The notes beneath the pieces were generated by a model. It was not told the origin of the DNA. It worked only from the letters and a program-made list of their open reading frames with translations, and ran no database searches. A DNA stretch of 22,143 nt. Source: Amphimedon queenslandica. Taxonomy: Eukaryota > Porifera > Demospongiae > Haplosclerida > Niphatidae. Below are positions 19,201-22,143 of the stretch, piece after piece. The first letter of the stretch is position 1; each line of letters starts with the position of its first letter. The position numbers were made by a program, and so were the translations under genes. Location of the stretch: assembly GCF_000090795.2 (NCBI RefSeq), contig NW_003546352.1:180795-202937 (forward strand). The letters are read 5' to 3'.

Positions 19201-20053
19201 CTATTCTGTTTGTAGTTCATCCTGCTGTGACAAGTATTGTAACAGTTACTACTACTGTGGCAATCACTATATTAGTCAACAATAATGAAGGAAATAATGG
19301 GGACAACACTGGATTGATTGTTGGTGTAACTGTAGTATATATACCCATGATACTGCTAGCACTGGCTTTGATTATACTTGTATGTGTTTTGTGTAAGAAT
19401 AAAGTGCAGAAGAGGTAAATGATAATATTCATTAATAATATTTAGTACACTTCTGTGGTTTAGAGAACCAAATGATGACTTCTTAATGGTATGCAATCAT
19501 GAAGCTACTACTGAGAAGTTAGTTACTTGTACTGTACTGTTAGTTACTTGGGCAGGGTTTTTAACAAAGCATGCTAAGCATACAGCTTCTGGAGCAACTT
19601 TAAAAGTTTATAAGAAATTATTTTGATTAGAATCAGCTCAAACTTTCTATACAACATAAGGGAATGTATATGTGTCAGAAAAATTATAAAAGTGGAGAAT
19701 TCTCACCTAGCCATTTTCGGCAAAATGTACTCTAGTACAAGGGCTATGACCCAATTTTTGAGCAACTTTAAAATGTACTAGCTTTTCTACATTTATAACA
19801 CACATCACACACAGTATATACTGCTGATACTCTAATTCACATTGTTTCTTATAGTATTGCTGATGATATACCAACGAAGAATAGTCCAGCATATAATGCA
19901 ATACAACAAACAGAGTCAGTCAATAGAATATGATTATTATTATCATTTAAAATTATTAATAGATCAACTATTGAGCCAGTGTATGATATAACATGGTTTC
20001 AGACGCCTACTTCTCTTCCATCGCCTGCTGAATATGAGATACCAGTTAACTAA
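16257..20053 (+). CDS. receptor B: Ig-Ig-FN3x5 single-pass membrane protein, 910 aa, paralog of A
   Basis: Tandem paralog of the preceding gene. Exons: 16257-16374, 16425-16811, 16856-17185, 17238-17507, 17575-17859, 17909-18205, 18251-18529, 18579-18866, 19010-19084, 19216-19414, 19464-19517, 19855-19914, 19963-20053; sum 2733 nt. Signal peptide in exon 1 (CFQLLLLALVQLVSVSG). Ig1 about 40-168, Ig2 169-278, FN3 domains 279-368, 369-463, 464-562, 563-655 and 656-751, the last with RKKR at 696-699. A Ser/Thr-rich 25-residue stalk exon (19010-19084) has no visible counterpart in A, and the membrane exon is longer on its outer side. Membrane helix about 810-836. The 74-residue tail has three tyrosines, Y874-NAI, Y888-DIT and Y905-EIP, which could serve as phosphotyrosine docking sites. 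The donor at 19915 (GTCAGT) is weaker than the others but is needed to avoid a stop and join the conserved last exon. Many Asn-glycosylation sites. Ligand unknown. Confidence 0.86.
19551..19780 (+). repeat. dispersed repeat copy in receptor B intron 11
   Basis: Leader 'CAGGGTTTTTAACAAAGCATGC' type sequence from 19553, then one monomer (GAGCAACTTTAAAAGTTTAT near 19593). The core is TGTACT-CT-AGTACA (19726-19739), two perfect 6-bp arms around CT, and a new monomer start follows (GAGCAACTTTAAAA, 19759-19772). It sits in the intron that separates the two tail exons which receptor A has as one. Confidence 0.8.
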
Positions 20054-20565
20054 TATTGTACTCCATCTTTTATGCACACTCCTTAGTCGTGAAAATAAAT
20101 ACAAAATGATATACTACCAGTGGAATATATAATATAATTCATTTATTTTTTGTGCTTGTCTTACAAGTAGAAACACACTATGGTTAAATCTTAAATTTTT
20201 AATGTACCATTTGATTTTTAACTTTGAAGATAAACCTAATTGTCTATCAAGAAAATTTGAGCTAATTCTATTCTAAAAATGGTGCCAAAATTACAATACT
20301 TAACTTTTATGACATCTTTATATGTAATTTTCACTATTAGTACCATCACTATTACATATTTCTATTATTACCCAATGTTTGCTTTTAGCAATTTTTGTTT
20401 CATGGCTCCCATTGCAATATATTAGATAAAAAATGTTTCTTATCCATTTAAAATTTATAAAGTAAAACACTAAATTACATGTATTTGTACCAGTTACACT
20501 CAAGAGTTTTAGTTCAACAGGTGCACACTCCACAGTATATGCATGTACATGTACCTGTACTATTA
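20054..20565. other. convergent 3' ends of receptor B and LRRC40
   Basis: AT-rich 3'UTR sequence. AATAAA at 20094-20099 is a candidate poly(A) signal for receptor B. TTTATT at 20142-20147 is AATAAA on the minus strand, a candidate for LRRC40, which would give it a 3'UTR of about 420 nt. If both are used the two mRNA 3' ends lie within tens of bases of each other. No coding exon seen. Confidence 0.5.
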
Positions 20566-21152
<587 letters not shown>

Positions 21153-21204
21153 CTATCAAAGAGAAAGAGAGTAGAAATAAAAGTAGGTCAGAATGACCAG
21201 GAGG

Positions 21205-21512
21205 GAGTTTTTAATTTTTATGACTTTTTTTAATGCATATACATGTTCTTATGTTGCATAGAAATTTTAAATTCATTCGCATCAAAATTGAATTTTGTAT
21301 GAGTTTTTAAAGTTACTCAAAAATCAGGTCAAAGTCCCTGTAAATTTTGCCAAAAATGACTAGGTAAGAATTCTCCATTTTAATAATTTTTTCTGATACA
21401 TATTCATGTTATCATGTTGCGTAGCAAGTTTAAACTGATTAAAATCAAAATTGAATTTTTTATAAATTTTAAAAGTTAGTCAAAAACCTGGCCAAAGTCA
21501 CTGTACTATAAT
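21205..21512 (-). repeat. inverted copy of the dispersed palindrome-core repeat
   Basis: Read on the minus strand it gives TATAGTACAG, GACTTTGGCC, 'AACTTTTAAAATTTATAAAA', 'GCAACATGATAACATG', 'GAAAAAATTATTAAAATGGAG' and a second monomer with 'CAACATAAGAACATGTATATGCAT', the order of the other copies. It ends at the centre of the expected core palindrome: only the TATAGTACAG half is present, and the adjoining sequence is an unrelated 24-bp hairpin. It lies in the presumed LRRC40 intron. Confidence 0.78.
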
Positions 21513-21535
21513 TAGTAACGCAGTAGCGTTACTAA
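21512..21535. repeat. short perfect hairpin TTAGTAACGC-AGTA-GCGTTACTAA
   Basis: Two perfect 10-bp inverted arms (21512-21521 and 21526-21535) around AGTA. They sit exactly at the junction between the inverted repeat copy and the GC-richer segment to the right, as expected of a transposon end or an insertion boundary. Confidence 0.85.
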
Positions 21536-21539
21536 GTAG

Positions 21540-22143
21540 GATTCACCCCCAAACAAAATGGCTGCCACGACTTTTGCAGCCTTGCTATACCGGGAAAACG
21601 AGCTCTTATGCTTACCAGACTTCTTAGAGGACCTTATCTTGACCAGAGGACTCCATTGGTACCACTAGCGTGGCTCTAGACCTTTTCTGGGAGAAAAATC
21701 AAAAATCTGCAAACCGGCCGTTTTGTTCAGCCACCTTTTTTCATCTTCATCATCATCATCATCATCATCATCAGGAAAGTCCTGTCAATCCAGTTGTCGG
21801 TCGATATATCAATCTTGCCTGGTGATAGAAGGCTAATTCTTACACCATTCTACTCCAACAGGGTATGCGCAGGTCCTTGTTCCCTAGAATCATTCTCCAA
21901 GAAAGGAAAAAGTGATACTGTGACTGTTGGATCGCACCAGCTTACCTCATGCCGCCATTTTGTTAATTAAATAAAGAAGCATGTGCTCCAAAAATTTGGG
22001 CGTGGTCGCGCATGCTCAGATGGATAGATCTCAAAACTGGGAACAGCAAGTAATCTTTTAAGTAGCTAGCTATGCTTGGAATCAAATTGCAATACTTAGT
22101 GGAGGTTTCCAGCTAAGAGAAGGTATAATCTTGCATATATCAA
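21540..22143. other. GC-richer segment of unknown nature at the right edge
   Basis: Compositionally distinct from the AT-rich surroundings. On the plus strand AAAATGGCTGCC opens a 36-codon frame (21559-21669, MAATTFAALLYRENELL…, ending HWYH). On the minus strand AAAATGGCGGC (about 21953-21963) precedes a strong donor-like GAG|GTAAGC, and a second strong donor-like CTG|GTAAGC lies near 21616. Both ATGG contexts resemble YY1-type start-proximal elements. A (CAT)n microsatellite occupies 21748-21773. No protein family is recognised, and it does not encode the missing LRRC40 repeats. It may be a mobile element with its own transcript start, a 5' exon of another gene, or intron. Confidence 0.35.

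Noticed and set aside
12452..20053. Receptor tyrosine kinase or receptor phosphatase
   Set aside because: The tails are only 59 and 74 residues and end in stop codons followed by poly(A) signals; no catalytic domain is encoded.
20318..20533. Minus-strand 71-codon frame between receptor B and LRRC40
   Set aside because: Lies in AT-rich 3'UTR sequence downstream of the LRRC40 stop, with no domain or compositional support.
21559..21669. Small plus-strand gene starting MAATTFAALLYREN
   Set aside because: Only 36 codons and no recognisable domain; kept only as an observation within the right-edge segment.
21690..21810. Minus-strand Asp-rich frame (PDDDDDDDEDEKRWL…) as a possible LRRC40 exon
   Set aside because: The acidic run is the (CAT)n microsatellite read in reverse; it carries no LRR motif and no phase link to the 21152 acceptor can be justified.

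Overview
The window is animal genomic DNA, most likely from a demosponge close to Amphimedon queenslandica. It holds intron-rich genes with GT-AG introns, mostly tens to a few hundred bases long, metazoan families (BICC1, SLC1, LRRC40, an Ig/FN3 receptor pair), AT-rich non-coding DNA, and very many (TGTACA)n/ACATGT tracts. The species call is an inference. The gene families are read directly from exons that I spliced by hand, keeping reading phase across every junction.

Layout. 1-2088: repeats inside or beyond a long intron, namely a pogo/Tigger-like MITE (299-662) and a tandem array of a ~187-bp monomer with palindromic cores (about 1020-2000). 2089-3505 (-): first three coding exons of an SLC1 glutamate/neutral amino-acid transporter; the rest lies off the left edge. 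3506-3612: 107-bp divergent promoter with a perfect 11-bp inverted repeat of a GC/CACC-box-like sequence. 3613-11437 (+): a complete Bicaudal-C (BICC1) gene, 21 coding exons, 736 aa, with the KH array and C-terminal SAM domain. 11438-12451: intergenic DNA with a poly(A) signal and two foldback elements. 12452-15619 (+) and 16257-20053 (+): two tandem paralogous type I membrane receptors (849 and 910 aa) with signal peptide, two Ig-like domains, five FN3 domains, one membrane helix and a short tyrosine-containing tail. Each extracellular domain is one exon bounded by phase-1 introns. 20054-20565: convergent 3' ends. 20566-21152 (-): the last two coding exons of LRRC40. 21153-22143: presumed LRRC40 intron with an inverted repeat-family copy and a GC-richer unexplained segment.

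The genes do not look like one pathway: BICC1, SLC1 and LRRC40 are ordinary conserved genes. The receptor pair is the accessory part. The paralogs share a 158-bp identical tract, a near-identical intron and a conserved RKKR furin-type site in the membrane-proximal FN3 domain, while differing in patches within domains and in their tails. The most unusual non-coding signal is a dispersed repeat whose monomer keeps a palindrome at a fixed position while the palindrome's own sequence differs between copies, including a perfect 38-bp palindrome inside a BICC1 intron.
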